64,000 nucleotides of DNA from an uncultured Flavobacteriales bacterium (GTDB taxonomy: Bacteria; Bacteroidota; Bacteroidia; Flavobacteriales_D; Sanyastnellaceae). Of this stretch, positions 1 to 7,817 are shown piece after piece. Position 1 is the first letter of the stretch. Every line of letters begins with the position of its first letter. The translations under genes and the position numbers were made by a program. The notes below the pieces were generated by a model. That model worked only from the letters and a program-made list of their open reading frames with translations, ran no database searches and was not told where the DNA came from. The DNA lies in the NCBI GenBank assembly GCA_938074325.1, contig CALJFZ010000002.1, forward strand, positions 62,001-126,000, written 5' to 3'.

Positions 1-1055
1 CTGACGGTGACGGTGTATGCGACGAGTTCGAAGTGGCGGGTTGCACGAACGTAACCGCCTGTAACTACAACATGGACGCAACGGACGACGACGGTTCATG
101 CACCTATGCAGAAGCGGGCTACGATTGCGCGGGCAACTGCTTGAACGACGCTGATGGAGATGGCGTTTGTGACGAATTTGAGGTAGCTGGTTGCACGGAC
201 GCAACAGCATGTAACTACAATATGGACGCCACCGATGACGATGGTTCTTGTGAGTTTGCAGTAGAGTTCTACGATTGCGAGGGCAATTGCTTGAACGATG
301 CGGACGGCGATGGTGTATGCGATGAACTGGAGGTAGCGGGTTGCACCGATGCTGAAGCTTGCAACTACAATATTGACGCCACCGATGACGATGGTTCTTG
401 CGAGTACGCAGCAGAATTCTACGATTGCGAAGGCAATTGCTTGAACGATGCGGACGGTGACGGCGTTTGCGATGAGCTTGAAATTGCGGGTTGCACAGAC
501 CCAGAAGCAGAAAACTTCAATGCAGATGCCACTGACGATGACGGCAGTTGCTACTACTGCGATGTGGCCATTGCCTCTGATTCAACCAATGAGACGGAAG
601 GCGATGCCTCCGGCACGATCAATGTGGATGTAACTGGCGGAACAGCTCCTTACGAGTTTGCGTGGTCAGGTCCAGATGCGTTTGCAAGTGCTGACGAAGA
701 TTTGACGAACCTCTCGGAAGGAACCTACACCCTGACGGTGACCGATGCCAACGGTTGCACAGCGACCATCGAGGTAACCATCGACAATGTGACGAACATT
801 GCTGAAATCAATGCCTTGACATTCCAGGTTTACCCGAATCCCACCTATGGAAACTTCTGGATTCAGGGCGAGGCGCTGAACGGCGTGGCAGTGGTCGACG
901 TTTTGGACGGTGCTGGCCGATTGGTGGAAAGCACGCAGGTTAACTTCAATGGTCAACCTGTAGCTATGGACCTGCAAGGAGTGGAAACTGGATTCTACCA
1001 GGTTGTTATTCGCAACAGCGAGCGCATTGGAACGACGCGCTTGTTGGTGCACTAA
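1..1055 (+). CDS. T9SS-sorted surface protein with Cys/Asp-rich repeats (3' part)
   Basis: The reading frame is open from the left edge (in frame from base 3), so this is the C-terminal part of a longer protein. It shows three complete 50-residue repeats and a fourth partial one. Each repeat has six cysteines and acidic clusters (ATDDDGSC, NDADGDGVCDE) resembling calcium-binding loops. A SprB-like repeat follows (from about base 560; motifs GTAPYEFAWS, TVTDANGC). The protein ends in a type A T9SS sorting domain (FQVYPNPTYGNFWI, then GFYQVVIRN). It is therefore probably exported by T9SS and attached to, or released from, the cell surface. The function of the repeats is unknown; adhesion or calcium-stabilised structure is an inference. 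A strong hairpin terminator follows the stop codon. Confidence 0.85.
   Translation, partial: DGDGVCDEFEVAGCTNVTACNYNMDATDDDGSCTYAEAGYDCAGNCLNDADGDGVCDEFEVAGCTDATACNYNMDATDDDGSCEFAVEFYDCEGNCLNDADGDGVCDELEVAGCTDAEACNYNIDATDDDGSCEYAAEFYDCEGNCLNDADGDGVCDELEIAGCTDPEAENFNADATDDDGSCYYCDVAIASDSTNETEGDASGTINVDVTGGTAPYEFAWSGPDAFASADEDLTNLSEGTYTLTVTDANGCTATIEVTIDNVTNIAEINALTFQVYPNPTYGNFWIQGEALNGVAVVDVLDGAGRLVESTQVNFNGQPVAMDLQGVETGFYQVVIRNSERIGTTRLLVH
36..560 (+). repeat. 150-bp in-frame tandem repeats
   Basis: Units run 36-185, 186-335 and 336-485, with a partial fourth from 486 to about 560. Each encodes 50 residues that begin AGCT and end in GDGVCDE plus three residues. The units are nearly identical at the protein level, and the frame continues upstream to the edge with the end of an earlier unit, so more copies probably lie outside the window. 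Confidence 0.9.
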
Positions 1056-1074
1056 CCGGATTTATATACCGAGC

Positions 1075-1104
1075 AAAAAGGGCACCCGATGGGTGCCCTT
1101 TTTT
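1075..1104. terminator. Bidirectional intrinsic terminator
   Basis: An 8-bp perfect stem (GGGCACCC/GGGTGCCC, 1080-1087 and 1091-1098) with a 3-base loop is flanked by five A on the left and six T on the right. It sits between two convergent genes, so it can end transcription of both the surface protein gene and the gltA-crotonase unit. Confidence 0.9.
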
Positions 1105-1126
1105 ATTGCCTTCGAATAGGATGCGC

Positions 1127-1903
1127 TCAGCCCTTCGACTTGAAGCGATTAATCGCTTCGCGGGTGAATTTGCTCAGAACAAGTCGGCCTGAAATGGCTG
1201 CGCGTTCGGGAAGGAGGGTTTCCCAATGATCTGTCCCTGTCCAAAAGGCCTTTTTGAGCTCTGCCATGGCTTGGGGGTTGGATTGTGCCAATCGCCGTGC
1301 CAATGCATCAACGGACACATCGAGTTGTTGAGCATCGTCGTATACTTCCGTGTAGAGTCCGTGAGACTTCGCCCATTGGGCGTCGTACCATGTAGCGGCA
1401 TCGATGGCCAGAGCAGTGAAACCCGCCTTGCCCATTTTACGCTCCACGGCTGGCCCAACTACAAATGGACCGATGCCAATGGCAAGTTCAGACAATTTAA
1501 CCGATGCGAATTTAGTGGCTACTGCGAAGTCCGCTGCTGCTGCAATGCCCACACCGCCGCCTACAGCTTTTCCTTGAACACGAGCTATCACGAATTTGGT
1601 TGATCGCCTCGCAGCGAGGATGACCTTGCTGAACCCACTAAAAAAGGCAAGTCCCTCGTCTTCGTTTTGGATTGCAATGAGTTCGTCAAAGCTTGCACCT
1701 GCGCAGAACGCTCGGTCTCCCCAGGATTTCAAAATGATCACCTTGCACGCCTCATCGGCGGTTGCCTCATCGATCGCAGATGCAAGTGCATCGAGAACCG
1801 CGCCAGGAAGCGAGTTGCTCGCGGGATGGCCAAATTCAATGGTGCCGATGCCGTGGGCATCAACAGTGTATTGAACGCCTCCGTTAGTCGCCTCGGACGT
1901 CAT
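1127..1903 (-). CDS. Enoyl-CoA hydratase/isomerase (crotonase) family protein
   Basis: A 258-residue crotonase-fold protein, probably acting on an acyl-CoA in the cytoplasm. The first oxyanion-hole motif (FCAGASFDEL) and the second (GKAVGGGVGIAAA) are present. The Glu at the position of crotonase Glu164 is kept (KLSELAIGIGP), but the position of Glu144 is Gly. That pattern (GGGVG, then PFVVGP) is reminiscent of methylglutaconyl-CoA hydratase-like members rather than classical crotonase; this assignment is tentative. The start was chosen at ATG 1903, which overlaps the citrate synthase stop as TAATG and suggests translational coupling. A longer upstream reading exists but would lie inside gltA. 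It shares the bidirectional terminator at 1075-1104. Confidence 0.85.
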   Translation of the reverse strand: MTSEATNGGVQYTVDAHGIGTIEFGHPASNSLPGAVLDALASAIDEATADEACKVIILKSWGDRAFCAGASFDELIAIQNEDEGLAFFSGFSKVILAARRSTKFVIARVQGKAVGGGVGIAAAADFAVATKFASVKLSELAIGIGPFVVGPAVERKMGKAGFTALAIDAATWYDAQWAKSHGLYTEVYDDAQQLDVSVDALARRLAQSNPQAMAELKKAFWTGTDHWETLLPERAAISGRLVLSKFTREAINRFKSKG

Positions 1904-3192
1904 TAGCTTCGGTCTGCGAGGGGCACAAACGAACGCTCGTTTGCTCCGGTGTAGACCTGACGTGGACGTCCAATCGGCTCGCGGTTCTCCACCATCTCCT
2001 TCCATTGGGCGATCCAACCAGGCAGACGGCCCAAGGCGAACATAACAGTGAACATGTCCGTCGGAATGTTCAATGCACGGTAAATGATGCCAGAGTAGAA
2101 ATCGACGTTTGGATACAAGCCGCGCTTTACGAAGTATTCATCGTTCAGTGCAACCTGCTCCAGTTGCTTCGCGATGTCCAAGACCGGGTCATCGATGCCT
2201 AATTGGCCCAGAACTTCATCCGCCGCCTTTTTGATGATCCGAGCCCGGGGGTCGAAGTTTTTGTAGACACGGTGCCCGAAGCCCATCAAGCGGAAGGAGT
2301 CGTTTTTATCCTTCGCCTTGTCTATCCACTTTTGCAGGTCGCCACCGTCCTCGCGAATGGCTTCGAGCATTTCGATGACGGCTTGGTTCGCACCGCCGTG
2401 GAGTGGTCCCCAAAGTGCGGCGATTCCAGCGGATACACTGCTGTACAAGTTGGCCTGTGAAGAGCCCACGACACGCACCGTAGAGGTGGAGCAATTTTGT
2501 TCGTGGTCTGCGTGCAGGATCAAGAGTTTGTTGATGGCTCTTTCTACGATGGGGTCGACCGTATATTCTTCTGTAGGCAAAGAGAACATCATCTTCATGA
2601 AGTTGCCACAGTAGTTGAGGTCGTTGGAGGGGTACACCGTGGGGTGCCCCATGTTGTGTTTGTATGCCTGGGCCGCCAACGTAGGCAGCTTTGCAATCAA
2701 CCGGTGAATGGTGAGTTCAATATCAACCACTGAACGGTTGGGGTTTTGAGACTCCGGGTAGAAGGTGCTCAAACTGGAAATCATGGAACTCAACATGCCC
2801 ATAGGATGTGCACCTGGAGGAAACGCCTCAAAGAAACGCTTCATGTTCTCGTGCACCAAGGTGTGCTGGGTGATGCCCTCTTGGAAATAGGCGAGTTGCT
2901 CAGCATTTGGCAAATCGCCGTAGATGAGCAAGTAGGCAACCTCGAGGAAGGAAGCATTTTCTGCTAACTCTTCGATGGAGTATCCCCGGTAGCGCAAAAT
3001 CCCCTTCTCACCATCGAGGAAGGTAATGGCACTCTGGGTTGAGCCTGTGTTCTTGAAACCGTAGTCGAGTGTGATGTAGCCGGTTTGGGCGCGCAATTTT
3101 GATACGTCAATTGCTTTCTCTTGTTCAGAGCCTTCGATAACCGGGAACTCGTATTCTTCCCCGTTGAGAATTAGTCGTGCTGTCTCACTCAT
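1903..3192 (-). CDS. gltA: Citrate synthase
   Basis: A 429-residue type I (hexameric class) citrate synthase that condenses oxaloacetate and acetyl-CoA at the entry of the TCA cycle. The catalytic residues are visible: His about 265 in GPLHGGANQA, His about 307 in MGFGHRVYKNFDPRA, and Asp about 364 in NVDFYSG. The substrate motif HADHEQNCSTSTVR lies at about 227-240. The length is normal for the GltA family. It is the first gene of a two-gene unit with the crotonase gene. A good -7 promoter element lies about 67-74 bases upstream. Confidence 0.97.
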   Translation of the reverse strand: MSETARLILNGEEYEFPVIEGSEQEKAIDVSKLRAQTGYITLDYGFKNTGSTQSAITFLDGEKGILRYRGYSIEELAENASFLEVAYLLIYGDLPNAEQLAYFQEGITQHTLVHENMKRFFEAFPPGAHPMGMLSSMISSLSTFYPESQNPNRSVVDIELTIHRLIAKLPTLAAQAYKHNMGHPTVYPSNDLNYCGNFMKMMFSLPTEEYTVDPIVERAINKLLILHADHEQNCSTSTVRVVGSSQANLYSSVSAGIAALWGPLHGGANQAVIEMLEAIREDGGDLQKWIDKAKDKNDSFRLMGFGHRVYKNFDPRARIIKKAADEVLGQLGIDDPVLDIAKQLEQVALNDEYFVKRGLYPNVDFYSGIIYRALNIPTDMFTVMFALGRLPGWIAQWKEMVENREPIGRPRQVYTGANERSFVPLADRS

Positions 3193-3258
3193 TTTGTGAC
3201 GCGGTTTGGGTTAAAAATATCTCGCAGTACAACGCGTTTGTGCGTTGGCTTTCGCGTG

Positions 3259-3266
3259 CAAATATA
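3259..3266 (-). promoter_or_regulatory. Bacteroidota-type -7 promoter element for gltA
   Basis: On the minus strand these bases read TATATTTG, a full match to the Bacteroidota -7 consensus TAnnTTTG. They lie 67 bases upstream of the gltA start, in a 132-bp gap without a gene. No clear -33 TTG/TTTG was seen at the usual spacing, so only the -7 part is supported. Confidence 0.45.
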
Positions 3267-3324
3267 GGCCACAGCAGACGAGGTTGCACGCACTGCCAAG
3301 GGCAGAATCACCGCCGATTCGCGC

Positions 3325-3885
3325 TTATTGGAAGGAAGGTTGGAACGTGTCCCGAAACTTCTCCCATTCTTGCTGCTGAACGCCTTCCTTGTAATGATTT
3401 GCAAAGAACTTCAAGTACAACTCAAGTTGCCCAGGGGTTTTGTAGCCTGCAATGGGGGCGATAACATTGGCATTTTCGTCGAAATAGACCAAGGTTGGAT
3501 ACGCATTGACACCCAATGCCCGTGAAAGCTGATGCGTACTGTTGCGGCCACGCGCATTGGGGTTCCATCCAGGATTTTCGAAGGTCTTGTCTTGGTAGGT
3601 AACCGGACCTTGAGACTCGGCGTCGAATTTCACTGCGTAGTAATTGGCATTGATGTAGGCGATGACATCGGCATTCGTGAAGGTGTTGCGCATCATCATC
3701 TTGCATGGTCCACACCACTGCGTGTACACATCCATCATGATTTTTCGAGGCTCATCTTGTTGGGCTTGAACCGCTTCCTCGAGGGACATCCAGTTGATGC
3801 CGGAGTGCTGAGCAACGCTTGGGGCAGCGAAAGTGGCTAAAGCAGCGAAGGTCAAGAAGACCTTGGTGATGGAGCGTAGGGTCAT
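3325..3885 (-). CDS. Secreted thioredoxin-fold protein
   Basis: A 186-residue protein with an N-terminal signal peptide (MTLRSITKVFLTFAALATFA, ending near SVAQ). The thioredoxin-fold domain carries a WCGPCK active site, so it is probably a periplasmic thiol-disulfide oxidoreductase (DUF255/thioredoxin_7-like). The conserved cis-Pro region is AYPTLVYFD. The start was set at ATG 3885 because the signal peptide begins there; an ATG further upstream would add an unlikely basic stretch and run through the terminator stem. The partner proteins are unknown. It has no close operon partner: gaps of 94 and 132 bp lie on either side. Confidence 0.85.
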   Translation of the reverse strand: MTLRSITKVFLTFAALATFAAPSVAQHSGINWMSLEEAVQAQQDEPRKIMMDVYTQWCGPCKMMMRNTFTNADVIAYINANYYAVKFDAESQGPVTYQDKTFENPGWNPNARGRNSTHQLSRALGVNAYPTLVYFDENANVIAPIAGYKTPGQLELYLKFFANHYKEGVQQQEWEKFRDTFQPSFQ

Positions 3886-3913
3886 GGGATGATTTTTTCT
3901 GCAATATCGCAAA

Positions 3914-3945
3914 AGAAAAGCGCCGGAAGGCGCTTTTCTCAAAGG
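3914..3945 (-). terminator. Intrinsic terminator after the POT transporter gene
   Basis: An 11-bp stem (3914-3924 with 3929-3939) closes a 4-base loop. On the minus strand it is followed by a T-rich stretch (TTTTCTTTTGC). It lies between the end of the peptide transporter gene (3980) and the start of the thioredoxin-like gene (3885), so it separates the two transcription units. Confidence 0.8.
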
Positions 3946-3979
3946 TTATGAATCCGCTGTTTGCGGAATGCACAGGTAG

Positions 3980-5473
3980 TTATCGAACGCCGTGCATGAG
4001 TTTGTTCAAAGGCTTGTTGCAGACGGCAATCAATACCGCAAAGGCGACCAACACCAAACCAATGGTGGAGAAGATGTCGGTGTATTGTGCGAGGCCCTCT
4101 TGCGGAGTCAACGCTTCGCCGCCTCCGCCGTGGCCACCGGTCAAAGACGCGATGATGCCTCCGAGGTAATTGGCCATCGCAAAGCTCAAAAACCAGGCGC
4201 CCATAGCGGTACCTGCCATGCTTTTGGGTGACAGCTTGGTTACCATGGAAAGCCCAATGGGTGAAAGGAAGAGCTCACCTGTGGTGTGCAGCATGTACAA
4301 GAAAACGAGCGTCAACAATGGCACCATCGCTTGCTCATCAGCGAATTGCAAACCGACAAGGGTCACGAGGAAACCCGCACCCAATTGCAAGATGCCCAAG
4401 GCAAACTTCATCGGGATGCTGGGGTTCTTCCCAATTTGATCCAGCTTGACCCACATGACTGAGAAGATGGAACCGAAAATGATGATGAAGGCAGGATTGA
4501 AAAACTGCGTCATCGAAGCCGGCATGGTCCAGCCCAAAATTTCACGGCTCACATTGCGATCTGCGAAGAGGGTCAACGAAGTGCCAGCTTGCTCAAAGCA
4601 TGCCCAAAACACGGTGTTGATGACCATGAAAATGATCAGGGCAATCATGCGGTCTCGCCACATGGTGCCTTCCTTGATCCCCGCTTGTACCAGCGAGAAT
4701 GCGATGTAGACAAAGAGGGCTGTGAGCAAGTACGTCATCCACTCATTCTGGCTGATGAGGAAGTAACACAGGGGAATCAACGCCAACGAGCCAATGGAAA
4801 TGGCTTGGTACATTTTCAGTGGGCCAACGGGCTTCATGCCGTCCTCGGTGATATCCAATCCGGCGGCGGCACTGTAGTTATCGCGGCCAACCCAGAAGAT
4901 GGCCAGTCCGGCCAACATGCCGATGCCAGCCAACCCGAATCCGTATTGAAATCCATAGGTCTCACCGACAAACGCAACGATGGTGGTAGCCATCAATGCG
5001 CCAATATTAATGCCGATGTAGAAAATGGTGAAACCTGAATCCCGCCGCGGATCGCCGTCCTCATACAGCTTGCCCACAATGGTGGAAATGTTTGCTTTGA
5101 AGTAGCCGTTTCCGACGATCAGGGCGCCCATTCCGAGCAACATGAAGGCCTCGTTTCCACCGAAGATGTCCGTTGCACCTAAGATGAGGAATTCGCCAAT
5201 GGCCATGAGGATGGCACCCAGGATGATGGCAAAACGGTAGCCGAGGTACTTATCGGCCATTCGCCCGCCTAATACAGGTGCGGCATAAATGAGCGCGGTG
5301 TAGGCTCCGTAAATGAGGCTCGCTTCCGCATCGCCCTTCAGGAGGGACTTGACCAAGAACAAGGTCAACAAAACGCGCATGCCGTAGTAGCAAAAGCGCT
5401 CCCACATTTCGGAGAAGAAAAGGGTGTATAGCCCTTTAGGATGGCCCGAAGGCACAGTGGTTGAATCAGTCAT
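3980..5473 (-). CDS. POT/PTR2 family proton-coupled peptide transporter
   Basis: A 497-residue inner-membrane protein of the proton-dependent oligopeptide transporter family (MFS superfamily), importing di- and tripeptides with protons. The proton-coupling ExxER motif is present near the start (EMWERFCYYGM, residues about 22-32), followed by the PTR2 signature in the early helices (GGRMADKYLGYR) and FYIGINIGA. About 12-14 hydrophobic helices are visible, and the length is typical. It lies 51 bp downstream of a secreted dipeptidyl-peptidase gene on the same strand, so the pair plausibly links extracytoplasmic peptide cleavage to uptake. An intrinsic terminator follows. Confidence 0.95.
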   Translation of the reverse strand: MTDSTTVPSGHPKGLYTLFFSEMWERFCYYGMRVLLTLFLVKSLLKGDAEASLIYGAYTALIYAAPVLGGRMADKYLGYRFAIILGAILMAIGEFLILGATDIFGGNEAFMLLGMGALIVGNGYFKANISTIVGKLYEDGDPRRDSGFTIFYIGINIGALMATTIVAFVGETYGFQYGFGLAGIGMLAGLAIFWVGRDNYSAAAGLDITEDGMKPVGPLKMYQAISIGSLALIPLCYFLISQNEWMTYLLTALFVYIAFSLVQAGIKEGTMWRDRMIALIIFMVINTVFWACFEQAGTSLTLFADRNVSREILGWTMPASMTQFFNPAFIIIFGSIFSVMWVKLDQIGKNPSIPMKFALGILQLGAGFLVTLVGLQFADEQAMVPLLTLVFLYMLHTTGELFLSPIGLSMVTKLSPKSMAGTAMGAWFLSFAMANYLGGIIASLTGGHGGGGEALTPQEGLAQYTDIFSTIGLVLVAFAVLIAVCNKPLNKLMHGVR

Positions 5474-5524
5474 GGGTTAGAATTTTCGGGTTAATCTAGT
5501 TCAATTGAAGGGGAGGGGCAAGCC

Positions 5525-7738
5525 TCAGAGGTTTTCGTGCACGAAGTCCAACATCATGTTGAACAGGTGCAGTCGGGTGTTGCCGCCGTAAATCCCGTGG
5601 TTTCGGTTGGGGTAGGCGAAAAAGTCAAAATCTTTACCTGCAGCAACCAGCGCGTTGACCATTTCCATTGAATTCTGGAAATGCACGTTATCATCTGCGG
5701 ATCCGTGAACAAGCAACAAGGCTCCTTTGAGTTTATCGGCATGGTTGACGGGACTGTTGTCGTCGTAACCGCCTTCGTTCTCGGCCGGGGTGCGCATGAA
5801 TCGCTCGGTATAGATGCTGTCGTAGTAGCGCCAATTGGTCACGGGTGCAACCGAGATGCCTGCTTTGTACACGTCTGCGCCTTTGGTCATGCACAACAGC
5901 GTCATGAACCCTCCGTAGGACCAACCTTGGATGCCAATCCGTTCGCTGTCTACATACGACTGGCTGCCCAAGTATTCACCGAAGTCAATGAAATCTTCGG
6001 TCTCCAGTTTCCCGAGTTCTTGGTAGGTACTGTGCTCGAACTTACGGCCGCGCTTGGGTGTTCCACGTGGGTCTACACTGGCTACGATGCACCCCTGCTG
6101 GGCGAGCAATTGATGCCAGTAATAATTCGCACCGCCCCAGCTGTCCGTGACCGTGTTGACCCCCGGTCCGCCGTAAATGGCCACATACACTGGATATTCA
6201 CGTTCAGGTGAGAACCCAGGAGGTTTGATCATCCATGCATTCAAGTCGACCCCTGCATCGTTGGTAAAGGTGAAGAATTCCTTCGGTTGCATGTTGTACT
6301 TCGCCAACGTCTCCCGCAAAGGTGCATTGTCCTTGAGGTTGCGCACGACCCGACCTGATTTGTCGCGCAAGGTGTACACAGGCGGCGTGTTTGCTGTGTG
6401 ATGCGTATGAATGTAATAGTCAAACGAATTTGAATACGCCGCACGGTGGGTGCCGCGCTCGGTGTGCAGCAGCATGGCTTTGCCCTTCAGATCTACGCGT
6501 CCAAGGTGGGTTTGCGTCGCTCCCTCCTGTGAAGAAGTGAAGTAGATCTGCTTGCGTTTCGCATCATACCCTTGCATGGAAACGACATCCCATTCGCCGG
6601 AGGTCAACTGAATTGCATCTTTTTCCGGATCCAAGAAAAACCGGTAAATGTGATTGAATTCATCTCGTTTGCTTGTCATTAAGAACGACTGTCCATCGGG
6701 GAGAAAAGTGATGTCATCGGTGATGTCGATGTAGGTGCTGCTCTGTTCCGACCACACTTTTTTGGTAATGATTTGCTTCACGTCTCGGGTGCAATCGCCC
6801 ATGTGGATGGCCAAAATGCTCTGGTGACGATTCATCGTGAAGATGAGGAGTTGCTCGCTGGAGACTCCCCACTTGACGCGCGGAATGTATTCGCTTTTCG
6901 GGTGCATGGCCGTTCCGGTGCGTCCTCGTTCCAGGTCGTACACTTTCACTTCGATAGTGGAGTTATCCTCACCGGCTTTGGGGTATTTGAAGACATAAGG
7001 GTCGGGATACAGTTCACCGTACATGGGCATGCCAAACTCCCGAACCTTGCTTTCGTCGAAGCGCATAAAGGCTAAAAAGCGCCCGTCCGGTGACCAGAAC
7101 ATGCCATTATCATCGCCGAATTCTTCCTCATATACCCAATCTGTCGCGCCGTTGATGATGGCGTTGACTTCTCCATCATGGGTGACTTGTGTTTCAGTCA
7201 TCGACGCCAACTCCACGATGAACACGTTGTTGTTTCGCATAAAGGCGACGTGTTGCGCATTCGGAGAAAACGCTGCCAATCGCTGCCCGCCCAAATCGAA
7301 GTTCGTCAGTGGCTTCGAACTGTTCGTTTCGGTGTCGTAAACATGGAAATTAGCCGAGAACGAGTGGCGGTAGATGGGCTGTACGTCGGTCGTGAGGAGC
7401 ACGTGGCGTTCATCAGCCGAGAACGCGTATCCACTGAATCCGTTGTCAGCCGATCCAAAGGCCCGGACACTGGTTGCAATGGTGTCTACAGCTTGACCGG
7501 TTTTGTAAGCGTATTTGACGATGGCGCTTCCCGTTTCTCCGCGCTCGAGGCTGGTGTAATGTTTGCCGTCGTTCATCGAGCGAATGCCACCCACGCGTTC
7601 CTCTCGGAATTCGCCGCTGTACCAAATCAATTCATTGCTCAAGGTTTCAAAGGGGAAATCCTGAGCGGTTGCGGGAACAAAAGCCAAAATGCTCAAGTAG
7701 CACCCCAATGCCCACGCGCGTTGAAAAAAATGTTGCAT
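5525..7738 (-). CDS. Dipeptidyl-peptidase IV-type S9 serine peptidase
   Basis: A 737-residue exported peptidase with a signal peptide (cleavage near PATAQ). The N-terminal half is the DPP-IV beta-propeller; the C-terminal half is an alpha/beta hydrolase. The catalytic triad is visible: Ser about 607 in GWSYGGFM, Asp about 682-683 in HGSADDNVHF, and His about 714 in PNRNHGIYGG. The propeller Glu-Glu motif used to bind the free N-terminus is present (DWVYEEEFGD). It probably releases X-Pro or X-Ala dipeptides in the periplasm or outside the cell. The peptide transporter gene follows 51 bp downstream. A 79-bp gap separates it from the divergent FAD-oxidase gene. Confidence 0.95.
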   Translation of the reverse strand: MQHFFQRAWALGCYLSILAFVPATAQDFPFETLSNELIWYSGEFREERVGGIRSMNDGKHYTSLERGETGSAIVKYAYKTGQAVDTIATSVRAFGSADNGFSGYAFSADERHVLLTTDVQPIYRHSFSANFHVYDTETNSSKPLTNFDLGGQRLAAFSPNAQHVAFMRNNNVFIVELASMTETQVTHDGEVNAIINGATDWVYEEEFGDDNGMFWSPDGRFLAFMRFDESKVREFGMPMYGELYPDPYVFKYPKAGEDNSTIEVKVYDLERGRTGTAMHPKSEYIPRVKWGVSSEQLLIFTMNRHQSILAIHMGDCTRDVKQIITKKVWSEQSSTYIDITDDITFLPDGQSFLMTSKRDEFNHIYRFFLDPEKDAIQLTSGEWDVVSMQGYDAKRKQIYFTSSQEGATQTHLGRVDLKGKAMLLHTERGTHRAAYSNSFDYYIHTHHTANTPPVYTLRDKSGRVVRNLKDNAPLRETLAKYNMQPKEFFTFTNDAGVDLNAWMIKPPGFSPEREYPVYVAIYGGPGVNTVTDSWGGANYYWHQLLAQQGCIVASVDPRGTPKRGRKFEHSTYQELGKLETEDFIDFGEYLGSQSYVDSERIGIQGWSYGGFMTLLCMTKGADVYKAGISVAPVTNWRYYDSIYTERFMRTPAENEGGYDDNSPVNHADKLKGALLLVHGSADDNVHFQNSMEMVNALVAAGKDFDFFAYPNRNHGIYGGNTRLHLFNMMLDFVHENL

Positions 7739-7817
7739 CTAACTGGTCTTGGTTTCTTTTTCGAATGAGCAAGATAACAAGTCAGCTCCGCCCTCAGATT
7801 ATTCGTTCCCTCGAGTT

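Noticed and set aside
1904-2017. N-terminal extension of the crotonase gene into gltA
   Set aside because: The added residues are basic and unlike the family, while ATG 1903 overlaps the gltA stop in the usual coupled manner.
4589-5038. 149-residue plus-strand reading frame opposite the peptide transporter
   Set aside because: It is fully antisense to a well-supported membrane protein and shows no family motif or signal.
6059-6074. parS-like 16-mer with 13 matches in the peptidase gene
   Set aside because: It encodes the conserved DPRGT motif of S9 peptidases, so chance is likely; it is kept only as a secondary candidate under the parS finding.
7178-7768. 196-residue plus-strand reading frame opposite the S9 peptidase gene
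   Set aside because: It is antisense to the signal peptide and propeller of a strongly supported gene, with no recognisable domain.
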